A stretch of DNA of 64,000 nt from Deltaproteobacteria bacterium (lineage in GTDB: Bacteria; Acidobacteriota; Thermoanaerobaculia; Multivoradales; JAHZIX01): positions 124,001 through 188,000 of the forward strand of contig JAHZIX010000008.1 of NCBI GenBank assembly GCA_022601195.1, read 5' to 3'. Both the position numbers and the translations under genes were made by a program. The notes below the pieces were generated by a model, which made no database searches, had not been told where the DNA came from, and worked only from the letters and a program-made list of their open reading frames with translations. Below, piece after piece: positions 35,149 to 43,367 of the stretch; within the stretch, counting starts at the first letter, position 1, and each line of letters begins with the position of its first letter.

Positions 35149-36179
35149 GGACCAAGAAAGAGCCGTGGCACCCGATCAGCGGACTGCGACGATTCCAGTT
35201 ATCCACTCCGGAAAACGTCTCCCTGCGCTTCGACCTGGCTGATGTGGGAGTGCGCCTGGGCGGTGTGCTGCTGGACTATCTCTTCCTCATGTTGCCCATC
35301 TTCGTCGGCGCCTTTTTGGTCAACATTCTCAGCTTGGGTGGGGGCGCTGCGCTGTGGATTTCCATCTTCCTGCTGACTGCCTTCCTACTTCGCAACGCCT
35401 ACTTCCCATGGTTTGAGCTGCGCTGGCAAGGTAGAACTCCGGGCAAGAGGCTCACCGGTACGCGAGTCATCGCTCGAGACGGCGGCCCCCTAACTCCGGG
35501 TATGGTGTTCGCTCGCAACCTAACGCGGGAGCTCGAGCTGTTCATCCCCATCATGGCGATCTTCGCGCCGGAATCGGTGGCAGCCAAGGTGCCCGCTTGG
35601 CTGGTCCCCATTAGTTTGCTGTGGGTGTTGGTGATCGTCCTACTCCCCATGGCCAATCAATACAACTCCCGCCTCGGGGATCTCTTGGCGGGCACCTTGG
35701 TGGTCCGCGAGCCGCGGCAGGAGCTGCTACCAGACCTCGCTCAAGGCCTTTCCAACACCCGACCGTCCGCCAGCCCCGGGCTAGAGAAAGCTGGAGCTCA
35801 ACAAGGCGATGCTCCGGCCCCTGACCAACAGCGCTCCCGGAATCCCACCTTCACGGCCGAGCAACTGACCATGTACGGCATCCGGGAGCTACAGGTGCTG
35901 GAAGACGTTCTGCGTCGCGATCTCTCGCCGGAAACTCTCGAAGTCATGGGGCAAATCACCGAGCGCATTCAACGGAAGATCGCCTGGGAGCCGGCATCCC
36001 CCGAGGGTACTTCCATGCCACCGGTCGTTTTTCTGAAAGCCTTCTACACCGCCCAAAGGGCTCACCTGGAACACAAAATGCTCCTGGGCCAGCGCCAGGA
36101 AAGAAAGCGGAGCGGTCGATTGGAAAAGAACCAAGAACCCCAAGATCTCCAAGAACCAGGACCTACAAAGGTATCCTGA
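35145..36179 (+). CDS. RDD-family membrane protein
   Basis: 344 residues from TTG 35145, which overlaps the stop of the previous gene (TTGA). An earlier ATG (35103) would overlap by 46 nt. The RDD domain (about 20-190) shows LRFDLADVGVRLGGVLLDYL, with the expected Arg, then membrane segments and GRTPGKRLTGTRVIARDGGP, then DLLAGTLVV. The C-terminal ~150 residues are hydrophilic and end in a charged tail (ERKRSGRLEKNQEPQDLQEP). RDD proteins are poorly defined; some transport ions. It is the last gene of the cluster. Confidence 0.85.
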   Translation: MRTKKEPWHPISGLRRFQLSTPENVSLRFDLADVGVRLGGVLLDYLFLMLPIFVGAFLVNILSLGGGAALWISIFLLTAFLLRNAYFPWFELRWQGRTPGKRLTGTRVIARDGGPLTPGMVFARNLTRELELFIPIMAIFAPESVAAKVPAWLVPISLLWVLVIVLLPMANQYNSRLGDLLAGTLVVREPRQELLPDLAQGLSNTRPSASPGLEKAGAQQGDAPAPDQQRSRNPTFTAEQLTMYGIRELQVLEDVLRRDLSPETLEVMGQITERIQRKIAWEPASPEGTSMPPVVFLKAFYTAQRAHLEHKMLLGQRQERKRSGRLEKNQEPQDLQEPGPTKVS

Positions 36180-36483
36180 CAGGCGCGACTTGCCGACAAG
36201 GGCCCGGCACCCAAAACGCCAAACGAAGAGGCTCGAGGCAAGATAGGCTAACCTTTGCTTCTCCCCAGCGCCGCTGCGAAAGACTCGTGGCATCTTGGGG
36301 TATAGGTGCCCAGCTCAGGAACATAGCGCAGGTACTCAGTGCCCAGAATTCGCCCTGACACTCACCGAGTCGGGCTGTCAGCCTGCCGGGGACGGAGCGA
36401 GACCAAGCCTCGCGGTTTCCGAGTAGAGGTGTGGAGCAGGAAAGGCACAGACTCTCATCAAGACTTCTGAGAAGGACTCCGAT
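36180..36483 (+). other. Intergenic region, nothing recognised
   Basis: 304 bp between the RDD gene and the wHTH-TPR regulator. I find no terminator with a T-run, no clear promoter and no supported coding sequence. Confidence 0.5.
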
Positions 36484-37962
36484 TTGTCTGCAGGTAAGAC
36501 ACCCAAAGAGGAAGACCTCGCTGGCTCCCCGCCCACCAAAGCGAGGTTGCCCTATCATTTTGCCGACTTTGAACTCCGCACCAGCCCCACGGAGCTGTTC
36601 CACCGGGGGGAACGGCTGGAATTGGCACCGCAGCCGGCAAGGTTGCTCGAGCTATTGGTCAGTCAAGCCGGGCGAACTGTTCGTCGAGAAGAGATCCGAA
36701 AGGCCATCTGGGGAGACGACGTCCACGTCGACTTCGAACGGGGTATCAACTTCAATATCCGGCAGATTCGCTCGGTTCTCGGCGACAATCCCAACCGACC
36801 CCGCTTTATTCAAACCGTCCCACGACAGGGCTACTGTTTCGTGGCGAAACTCGAACCAGAAAAGCCAGCTCGACCCAAAGGACTGCTGGCAGCTGGAGTC
36901 GTGCTGGCGACTTTGTGCACCCTCGTTCTGGCGTTGAAGGGCTCTGGTGGCAGAGAAAGGCCTCTCCAGGCCCCGCCCCAAGAAGATCTCTCCGAGCTCT
37001 CCCCGGCCGCATTGGATCACTACCAGATCGCTCGCCGGCTCCTGCAAAGCGACGACTCCATCGACCGAGAAAAAGCCCTGGGCGCCTTCGGGGCGACTTT
37101 GGCATCGTCGCCAGATTTCGCTCCCGCCCATGCCGGCCTCGCCAAGGCTCATTCAACTCTCTTCGAAGTCCCTGAGGCGCAGCGGGCAGCGAAAGATGCC
37201 TTGGCTCTCGACCCAGAATCCGTTGAGGCCCACCTCGTCCTGGTAGAAACCTCCATGCACCAGAACCTCCAGGCCGAAGAGCATCTGCGTACTCTGGAGA
37301 GAGTTTGGGCAGTCAGCCCAGACAACTACGAGGCCCTCCAACTGGGGACCCTACTACTCGCCTCCCAGGGCGAAACGGCCGCAGCGGTCAAGATGAGCTT
37401 TCGGTTTCAGGAGAAAGACCCTCTCGCGTGGATAGGGCGCTGGACCGTCGCCTGGGCTCTCTTTCAAGACCGCCAATACGAAGCCGCAGCGACCCAGATC
37501 CGAGCGACCACTCAGCTCTATCCCCGCCATGCCGCTACTCCCTACCACCTGCTGATTCACTCTCTGATCCGCCTCGGTCGCTCCGAAGAAGCTCTGCAAG
37601 CGGCGAATCTCTACCTATCGAGCCAGGACTGGGCGACAGACGAGGCGAAAACCATCGACGATTGGTGGCGGCTCTTTCTCGATGGCTTCGGGGAGATCGG
37701 GGATCGCCCCGGAAGCCAGCAGCGATCTCAGAAGGCGATTCTCCACATCGGACTGGGAGAGACCGCAGAAGCCCTGGCCTTACTCCAGGACGCCTGCGAA
37801 AAGCACACCGTCTGGGACCTTCGCTTTCTCCGCGTGGACCCTCGCTACGATTCCCTTCGCTTGGAACCGGAATTCCAAGAGATCCTTCGTTGCCTGAACT
37901 CGGCACCTCCTGAAGGAGCACCCATAGAAGGGTCACTCGGTACCAGTGAGGTCGACTCCTAA
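36484..37962 (+). CDS. Membrane-bound winged-helix (OmpR/CadC-type) regulator with TPRs
   Basis: 492 residues from TTG 36484 (AAGGA about 8 nt upstream). An OmpR/PhoB-type winged helix spans about 22-122 (LLVSQAGRTVRREEIRKAIW; FNIRQIRSVLGDN; FIQTVPRQGYCF). A single membrane helix (GLLAAGVVLATLCTLVLALK) lies at 133-152, then periplasmic TPR-like helices (FAPAHAGLAKAHSTLF; ALDPESVEAHLVLVETSM). This plan is like CadC/ToxR, in which a membrane-bound protein senses outside and binds DNA inside. The regulated genes are unknown. It resembles the regulator at 51153-53054, which has an extra TolB-like domain. Confidence 0.88.
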   Translation: MSAGKTPKEEDLAGSPPTKARLPYHFADFELRTSPTELFHRGERLELAPQPARLLELLVSQAGRTVRREEIRKAIWGDDVHVDFERGINFNIRQIRSVLGDNPNRPRFIQTVPRQGYCFVAKLEPEKPARPKGLLAAGVVLATLCTLVLALKGSGGRERPLQAPPQEDLSELSPAALDHYQIARRLLQSDDSIDREKALGAFGATLASSPDFAPAHAGLAKAHSTLFEVPEAQRAAKDALALDPESVEAHLVLVETSMHQNLQAEEHLRTLERVWAVSPDNYEALQLGTLLLASQGETAAAVKMSFRFQEKDPLAWIGRWTVAWALFQDRQYEAAATQIRATTQLYPRHAATPYHLLIHSLIRLGRSEEALQAANLYLSSQDWATDEAKTIDDWWRLFLDGFGEIGDRPGSQQRSQKAILHIGLGETAEALALLQDACEKHTVWDLRFLRVDPRYDSLRLEPEFQEILRCLNSAPPEGAPIEGSLGTSEVDS

Positions 37963-38012
37963 CTCGAGGTGCGCAGCCGTAGATAGGTGGCGAGCCGTCT
38001 CTTGGTCGTGGA

Positions 38013-38507
38013 CTAATGGGACTTCGCATTGGGTCCGACGGGCCACATGCGCCCCAACCGGATGGGCAAGGCCCGATCGAAGGTCACCTCCCGCCCTTCT
38101 CCGAACCGGCTCCAAAGCAATTTGTAGCCGCGCGTCCACCGGACCAAGCGGACGCGGCGCTCGAAAAGCTCCTGCTCCCGGGCCGTCGCCTCGCGTCGAG
38201 CCCCTGCCAGACCGCTCAGGCGAATACCCGGTGCTCTAGGGAACTGCCCTGAGACCAGAGCTCGCCCCCACAGACTCAACCGTGTATCCACTGCCATGGC
38301 GCAGAGACGGGAATCTCTATCGAGATTGCTGGGCAGGTGAGTGGTGAAGATCTCGAACCAGAATCCCCGACCGGGCTCACGATGTAGAAGCAGGGACCCA
38401 ATGGGGGTCACGTGGGGAAAGCCGTCCTCGTTGACCGTCGCCATAGAAGCATAGAAGGAACGGGCAAAGATCCGACGAATCTCGGGCCAATCATCATAAA
38501 GATTCAA
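38013..38507 (-). CDS. Pyridoxamine 5'-phosphate oxidase-fold protein
   Basis: 164 residues. The N-terminal half has the split-barrel flavin-binding pattern (FYASMATVNEDGFPHVTPIG; FTTHLPSNLDRDSRLCAMAV). The C terminus is basic (RVRLVRWTRGYKLLWSRFGE) and ends near a PIRLG strand. Such proteins bind FMN, F420 or heme; the cofactor cannot be told from the sequence. The gene overlaps the TetR regulator by 4 nt (ATGA), so both are under the same operator, and the regulator probably controls it. Confidence 0.8.
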   Translation of the reverse strand: MNLYDDWPEIRRIFARSFYASMATVNEDGFPHVTPIGSLLLHREPGRGFWFEIFTTHLPSNLDRDSRLCAMAVDTRLSLWGRALVSGQFPRAPGIRLSGLAGARREATAREQELFERRVRLVRWTRGYKLLWSRFGEGREVTFDRALPIRLGRMWPVGPNAKSH

Positions 38508-39109
38508 GATACCTCCTCGGAATCATCCATTTCGGCAAGCTCGGTAGCCTCGACGGCAGGAGCTAGGCCCAGGAAATCGACGAAGGAATAGATCCGACTC
38601 AATTCATCTCGGGATAGATGCTGGTAGAGCATCTGGGTGCCCACCAGGATGGCCAGGTGAGCACGGGCTGCGGCTGCCGACTGGTCCGAATCTTGGGTAG
38701 CGGCAGCGAATTGATCGCGCATATAGGATTCGCGGACCTGGTCCACCCGAGTCAAGACAACCTTCACGGTGGAGTTTCGATCGCTCCAAATACGAATCGC
38801 CCGCTCCAGCCTCGAGTCGACCTCCCGCACGGTTCTGGCAGCGAGGCCCAGGAGCCGTTTCCGTGGATCGCCTAGTGGCTCGAGGTCGTCGATAATGCTT
38901 CCCGTGTAGACGCTCTCCCAATGTTCTAGGAGCCGGGCAACAAAGCCCTCGCGCCCAGGAAAGTGGTGGTAAAAAGAACCCTTGGTCTTTTCCAAGCGGG
39001 TACACAAAGCCTCGATCGTCAGGCCGGAATCCCCTTCCTCGGCCAGGACTTTCAAGCCCTCTTCCAACCAATCCTTCCGGGTCGATCTCGATCTACCAGT
39101 GATTTTCAT
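38504..39109 (-). CDS. TetR-family transcriptional repressor
   Basis: 201 residues. The N-terminal HTH (about 10-57) reads LKVLAEEGDSGLTIEALCTR, LEKTKGSFYHHFPGREG, a standard TetR signature. The C-terminal helical ligand domain is divergent. A perfect 22-bp inverted repeat lies 10 bp before the start codon, the expected place for autorepression. It is translationally coupled to the PPOX-fold gene, which may act on or modify its inducer. The ligand is unknown. Confidence 0.9.
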   Translation of the reverse strand: MKITGRSRSTRKDWLEEGLKVLAEEGDSGLTIEALCTRLEKTKGSFYHHFPGREGFVARLLEHWESVYTGSIIDDLEPLGDPRKRLLGLAARTVREVDSRLERAIRIWSDRNSTVKVVLTRVDQVRESYMRDQFAAATQDSDQSAAAARAHLAILVGTQMLYQHLSRDELSRIYSFVDFLGLAPAVEATELAEMDDSEEVS

Positions 39110-39119
39110 ATACCAAACA

Positions 39120-39141
39120 TACCATACCGAATGGTATGGTA
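39120..39141. promoter_or_regulatory. Probable TetR operator
   Basis: TACCATACC (39120-39128) and GGTATGGTA (39133-39141) are perfect 9-base inverted arms around GAAT. The site lies just upstream of the TetR start codon at 39109, where a repressor would block its own promoter. Confidence 0.75.
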
Positions 39142-39252
39142 CCGAAAACCACCAAACTGGAAACCGGAATCGAAGCTCACAGGCGCCAGACCCCTGGGAT
39201 TGGCGACCTTCTGGGACACCTCTTGGAGCCCAGCCCGTAGGCCGGCTTGTTG

Positions 39253-40197
39253 TTATCGAAGGTCTTTAACGCCCGGGGAAGGGATTCCCTCATTGTGCAG
39301 TTGAGAATCACCGGTGGAGAACATCTGCACCGACAGCGGCCAGCTACTCAGAGTCACCGCTTCGTAGTAAAAGCGACCACTCTTCGCCTTGAAATCCCAG
39401 GCTTCAACCCCCGTACGATGCAACCGCATGCGGCGGCAAGGTGCGAAATATTGGTTCTTCCTATGGGGCTCCAGGGCGTGCTGGTTCTGATCACTGCATT
39501 TCTCTTCGAAATGGGAGAAGAGAATCAAAGGGAGAAGAGGGTCCAGGTTCTGGTCGAAGCGCCAACGCACCACCGAGTTTGCGAAGACGCTTTCCGGCTC
39601 TTTTGGTTCGAGAGTCAGACGAGGCTTGTCAGGAGAGCAGCGACGCACCGAAAGCTCCACCGAGTGCTCCTCTGGCGATAAGGGACGATGATAGAGAGTG
39701 CCAACCGTTTCAGTCGCTCGAAGGGAAAGCGTTTGCCTCGAAGTGCTGAGTCGGGAGAGGGCCTTGTGCTGCTCGAAACCCTGACCTCGATGCAGCATGG
39801 CGATGTAGGGAAAATCTTTCTTGGCTGGAGGTACAGAGCACCCACCCGGCCACTCGCCGACCAGGTCCATCAAAAGAGCCTCCCCCTCTCCTGCCAGGCC
39901 GATCTGCAAGAAGCTCTCGAAGGGGCCAAAAGGCGAGGAGGCAATCCCTCCGTCCTCCGCATCGAAAGCCAGCGCCGGCGACCACCCTGCCGGCAAAGGA
40001 CCGATCACCCCATCTGATCGGCGACTACGAAACCGCCACCGCACCGGCCACCCCACAGGAACGGGCAAGCCTGGGGTCTCCACCTCGAGGGTCGCCGTTT
40101 CCGGATCAAAGAAGACCCAAATGTCGATCCAAGGGCGCTCTCCGAGACTGGTGAGTTTTTGGTATTCCAGAGGTTCGAGACTCGCAGGACGGGACAT
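39253..40197 (-). CDS. Unknown protein related to the 12372-13175 repeat protein
   Basis: 314 residues, no signal peptide, no recognised domain. Two diverged repeats are visible. The first has PVRWRFRSR, WSPALAFDAE and FGPFESFLQIGLAGEG; the second has VVRWRFDQNL, LILFSHFEEK and SGRFYYEAVTL. The same Trp-x-Phe strand, GPF turn and G-x-Y-Y/S-Y end strand occur in the protein at 12372-13175, so both probably belong to one beta-sandwich family. No -24/-12 promoter is seen upstream here. It stands alone on the minus strand between the TetR operator and the TonB operon. Confidence 0.7.
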   Translation of the reverse strand: MSRPASLEPLEYQKLTSLGERPWIDIWVFFDPETATLEVETPGLPVPVGWPVRWRFRSRRSDGVIGPLPAGWSPALAFDAEDGGIASSPFGPFESFLQIGLAGEGEALLMDLVGEWPGGCSVPPAKKDFPYIAMLHRGQGFEQHKALSRLSTSRQTLSLRATETVGTLYHRPLSPEEHSVELSVRRCSPDKPRLTLEPKEPESVFANSVVRWRFDQNLDPLLPLILFSHFEEKCSDQNQHALEPHRKNQYFAPCRRMRLHRTGVEAWDFKAKSGRFYYEAVTLSSWPLSVQMFSTGDSQLHNEGIPSPGVKDLR

Positions 40198-40456
40198 TTG
40201 ACCTCCGTTCTTGAGAAAGCAAGGCTACCAAGCGATTCATACGCATCTGCAGAACGGCCCTTCTTGACGCCGCAACTGACCGCTCTCGCCGCGGAGTTGG
40301 AGGTTCCAGAAGTTGTCTTGCGCCACCGCATGACCCAACAGGAACTTCGTACCCCCAACTCCTCAGACAAGTGACGCCACTATGTCGGAGAGTCTACCCG
40401 CCTGAATGGCCCACCAGATAGGTCCACCGGAGGAGCAAAGAGCTGCTCTTCCAACC

Positions 40457-41350
40457 CTACGACTCCTTGTTCTTGTCGGGAAGAGTGAAGTTGATGGTCA
40501 GGTTGTAGTAGACGTCCACCGCCACCCCGTCGAGGGTAGCCGGTTCGAAGCGCCACTGGCGGATCGCATCCACGGCCGCCTCGTCGAGGCTATTGGAGAG
40601 ACTCTTTAGAATCTTGACTTCGCGGACCTCACCCGCCTTGTCGATCACCGCTTGAAGGATCACTAGCCCTTCGACGCCCTCTTTCCGGGCTTCCTCGGTG
40701 TATTGAGGTGGGTCTTTGAAAATGGCTCGAGGTGGAACGATATCGTCCGTGATCTTGAGCGGTCCTCCGGGGATGAATTCTTCGAGAACCGAGACCACCA
40801 GAAAAATGTAGGGAGCATCGTCGCCATCCAAACCCCCGACCACCGCCGACGCTCCTCGCTCTAGGGTCAAGGGAGAATTGGCGATCACCTCGGAGCCGTC
40901 GAAGAGTTTGACTCGGTAAGATGCGGTGCTGGCGTTATGGCCCAGCAACTCGATTTGCAGCGAGACAGGAGATTCGCTCGATGGGCCTTCCAGCGGCAGT
41001 TCCTCTCCAAGCTCGAGAGATAGCACTTGGGTGTAGGCGAATTCCAAGCTGGCCAGGCGCAGTGACATGGCCAACTTGCTTCTCAACAGCGCAAGCTGAT
41101 GGCTACTTGCCAGCAGGCTGTCTGCGTCGGCAGCCAACGGCCGAGTCCCGACATCGAGAGGAATGACGGTTCCGGGTACCAAAAGGGAGCCCTCCTCTGC
41201 CATTTCAGATTCGGCTTCGGGAAAACCGATCAACAGGCTAACGCGAGTCTGAACGGTAGCCCCTTGGGCCAGGCTCGGTAGTAGGCAGAGACAGAGATAG
41301 AAGGCAAGGATCCAATATCTTCCTGGGCTCAGTTCTTTTCCTCGGCTCAT
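40457..41350 (-). CDS. Exported TonB C-terminal-domain protein
   Basis: 297 residues with an N-terminal signal peptide (ILAFYLCLCLLPSLAQGATV) and, at about 205-290, a TonB C-terminal domain (EEARKEGVEGLVILQAVIDK; LDEAAVDAIRQWRFEPATLD; VDVYYNLTINFTLP). The YxEEAR, G-V/I-LQAVID and WRFEPA motifs are diagnostic. There is no long Pro-rich linker or N-terminal anchor as in true TonB, so energy transduction is unlikely. The middle region resembles secretin-partner or DUF-type beta domains. It overlaps the small membrane protein gene by 4 nt and ends an ECF operon. Confidence 0.85.
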   Translation of the reverse strand: MSRGKELSPGRYWILAFYLCLCLLPSLAQGATVQTRVSLLIGFPEAESEMAEEGSLLVPGTVIPLDVGTRPLAADADSLLASSHQLALLRSKLAMSLRLASLEFAYTQVLSLELGEELPLEGPSSESPVSLQIELLGHNASTASYRVKLFDGSEVIANSPLTLERGASAVVGGLDGDDAPYIFLVVSVLEEFIPGGPLKITDDIVPPRAIFKDPPQYTEEARKEGVEGLVILQAVIDKAGEVREVKILKSLSNSLDEAAVDAIRQWRFEPATLDGVAVDVYYNLTINFTLPDKNKES

Positions 41351-41736
41351 AGCAGACCTCCGGAGTTCGACTCCGCCGGCCGACCGTCTGGGTCGGAAGC
41401 GAGAGTCAGGTACAGTGGTGTTTCGGAGTCGAGCCAGATCACCAACACATCATCGCCAAGGGATGGCAACGAGAGCTCGTTTGCTGCTGCCATGACCTTG
41501 GGCTTCTGCTCCTTCCAGGGCACCCAAAGCCAGACGGCAGCTACCGCAATCAACAAGGCGGCCACAGCCACGAGAGGACGCCAAAGCCAAACCCAGGACT
41601 CCCGATTCGCCGGAGCCTTCGAACTCGAAAGGCGGTCACTGACCGCTCTGGCTGCCTGCTCCGGTGATTTCCGGGGTGGGCGATCCAGCCAGACGCGCCA
41701 AGCGTCTTCCCAATCTTCTCCAGGTTTCTTGCTCAT
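41347..41736 (-). CDS. Single-span membrane protein, probable anti-sigma factor
   Basis: 129 residues from ATG 41736, whose ATGA overlaps the stop of the ECF sigma gene; its own stop overlaps the TonB-domain gene in the same way. It has a short cytosolic N terminus (WEDAWRVWLDRPPRKSPEQA), one membrane helix (LVAVAALLIAVAAVWLWVPW) and a periplasmic C terminus. There is no zinc-binding anti-sigma motif (HxxxCxxC). The anti-sigma role is inferred from operon position and topology. Reading the frame further upstream gives only shadow sequence of the sigma gene. Confidence 0.7.
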   Translation of the reverse strand: MSKKPGEDWEDAWRVWLDRPPRKSPEQAARAVSDRLSSSKAPANRESWVWLWRPLVAVAALLIAVAAVWLWVPWKEQKPKVMAAANELSLPSLGDDVLVIWLDSETPLYLTLASDPDGRPAESNSGGLL

Positions 41737-42272
41737 GATCCTCTCCCCGCCGCGACCCGTTGCTGTTGTTGGTGAATCCGTTCCAGGCTCTGCCGAGCCC
41801 GGCGTCGATGCGACCTGACCGAGGCAGCTGTAATGCTCATAAGATCGGCGATCTCCCGATCGGTCATGCCTTCGATGACCGTCAAGTGCAACACGGCTCT
41901 CTGCCGTGGAGCCAGTCCTAGGAGCATACGCTGAATATCGATGGTGTCCTCCGGACGACTCTCGACGCTGCCTTCGGGCGCCTCTTCCAAAGGCAACCAC
42001 CGCCAGCGCCAACGAGCTCGCCGCAGGCAAGTGCGCAATGCGATTCGGTTCAGCCAAGCGGCACAACTTTCCAAGTCCCGCAGCTTGCTGAGTTGATTCC
42101 AGGCCACCACGAGGGCATCCTGCACCGCATCTTCGGCATCGCCGTCCCCCACCACCGATCGGGCCAATCGGACCAACGACCCCCAACGTGCTTGGACAAT
42201 CGCTGCAAAGGCATCGCGATCCCCCTCACGAGCACGTTGGACAATAGCTGGCTCGACTCCACTCATGCCCAT
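41733..42272 (-). CDS. ECF RNA polymerase sigma factor
   Basis: 179 residues. Region 2 (about 10-75) has GDRDAFAAIVQARWGSLVRL and DAEDAVQDALVVAW; region 4 (about 115-170) has LGLAPRQRAVLHLTVIEGMT, DREIADLMSITAASVRSHRR. This is the standard RpoE-like ECF class, different from the kinase-linked sigma factors at 24657, 28022 and 45541. It is the first gene of a coupled three-gene operon with a membrane protein (probable anti-sigma) and a TonB-domain protein. Confidence 0.93.
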   Translation of the reverse strand: MGMSGVEPAIVQRAREGDRDAFAAIVQARWGSLVRLARSVVGDGDAEDAVQDALVVAWNQLSKLRDLESCAAWLNRIALRTCLRRARWRWRWLPLEEAPEGSVESRPEDTIDIQRMLLGLAPRQRAVLHLTVIEGMTDREIADLMSITAASVRSHRRRARQSLERIHQQQQRVAAGRGS

Positions 42273-42717
42273 AGGAGACAGTGTAGAGGGCTGGGCGTGT
42301 ACAACGAGGAAAAGAAAAGGATTCGAGGAGGCTCTCGGTCAACTTGGTGGTCCTCACGGCGAGGGTGCGCTTCCGTTGCTCGGCCTTTCCCACTTCGACG
42401 CTCTTGGTCTGATGGAAAACCAGGGTTCTCTTCTCCACCATCCACCACCCCTTTGAAACTAAGTTGAATCCGAAAATATTAGAGCTTCTGGTGTAGCTGC
42501 CGTCGCTCATCGACTCGAAATCCGTGTCGGTGTCATCCAACGAGCCGTCCCAGCATCCGATGAGGTGTTGAGTCCAAGGGCTATCGTCTCCCTCCCCTGC
42601 CTCCCCCGAAGGAGTTTCAAGATTGTCGTCGGTCAGGACGAAGGCCGATCTGCCGGGACTGGCCTTGCTGGAATTTGGCGATTGACGAGACCTGTTTTGA
42701 ATCGTATAGTTCAGAAC
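42273..42717. other. Divergent intergenic region
   Basis: 445 bp between the ECF operon and a TetR gene. A long minus-strand frame covers it (42226-42747), but it overlaps the sigma start and the TetR promoter, has no ribosome site and matches nothing known, so I do not call it. Apart from the TetR promoter at its right end, nothing is recognised. Confidence 0.5.
42682..42717 (+). promoter_or_regulatory. Sigma-70 promoter with overlapping inverted repeat; probably leaderless
   Basis: TTGACG (42682-42687), a 17-bp spacer and TATAGT (42705-42710) form a good promoter. Transcription would start near 42717, at or next to the ATG at 42718, so the mRNA would be leaderless; no ribosome site is present. 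TTTGAA (42696-42701) and TTCAGA (42710-42715), an imperfect inverted repeat, overlap the -10 and may be the TetR operator. Confidence 0.55.
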
Positions 42718-43305
42718 ATGGCTCGACCCAAGGAATTCGACGAGCAAGTAGCCGTAGCGGAAGCTATGGATCTATTTTGGGAACGCGGTTTCGGAGCAGC
42801 GTCCTTGGATGCCCTCGAGGCCAAGACCGGTCTGAATCGCTCCAGTCTCTACAACACCTTTGGCGGCAAGGTCGAATTGTTCTGCAAGGCCCTCGATGCC
42901 TACCGTGAAGGACCCTGCCGACAATTGCACCTTCCCTTGAAAGAGCGAGAGGGTGCTGAAGCGCTCCGCGGTTACCTCCAGGGGCTTCGGTCTTTCGTCC
43001 GCTCTCGAGAGGTTAGGAATGGGTGCTTGATGGTCAACACCGGCCTAGAGCCGGGCCTCGAGGAGGAACCTCGAAAGCGAGTGGAAGCCCATTTCAAAGC
43101 TCTACGGGCTGACTTCTTTCGTGCCTATCAGATCGGCGTGGCAGCAGGAAAAGTAAACCAGGAGCTAACGCCAAGGGAGGCAGCAGACTGGCTGCTGACG
43201 ATGGTACGAGGAGTCTTGGTCGGTGCCGTCTCCGGGGAGACGGTCACCGCCCTGGAGCGATCGATTCAAACGACATCAAAATACTTGGGGCTCGAGCCGG
43301 TCTAG
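42718..43305 (+). CDS. TetR-family transcriptional regulator
   Basis: 195 residues from ATG 42718 (MARPKEFDEQ). The HTH (about 8-55) has AMDLFWERGFGAASLDALEA and LNRSSLYNTFGGKVELFCKA, typical of the AcrR/TetR class whose helix ends in LYxxFGGK. The C-terminal domain has the TetR_C-like helices (LMVNTGLEP; WLLTMVRGVLVGA). It is first in an operon with a membrane protein and an alpha/beta hydrolase, which it probably controls. An in-frame extension back to 42565 would run through the promoter and is rejected. Confidence 0.92.
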   Translation: MARPKEFDEQVAVAEAMDLFWERGFGAASLDALEAKTGLNRSSLYNTFGGKVELFCKALDAYREGPCRQLHLPLKEREGAEALRGYLQGLRSFVRSREVRNGCLMVNTGLEPGLEEEPRKRVEAHFKALRADFFRAYQIGVAAGKVNQELTPREAADWLLTMVRGVLVGAVSGETVTALERSIQTTSKYLGLEPV

Positions 43306-43367
43306 CTTTTTTTACTCCATTCTGAACTGACCGATTCAAAAAAATTTACCAAAAGGAAACCACGCTG

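Noticed and set aside
42226-42747. Minus-strand open frame of 173 codons
   Set aside because: It overlaps the ECF sigma start and the TetR promoter and start codon, lacks a ribosome site and resembles no known protein.
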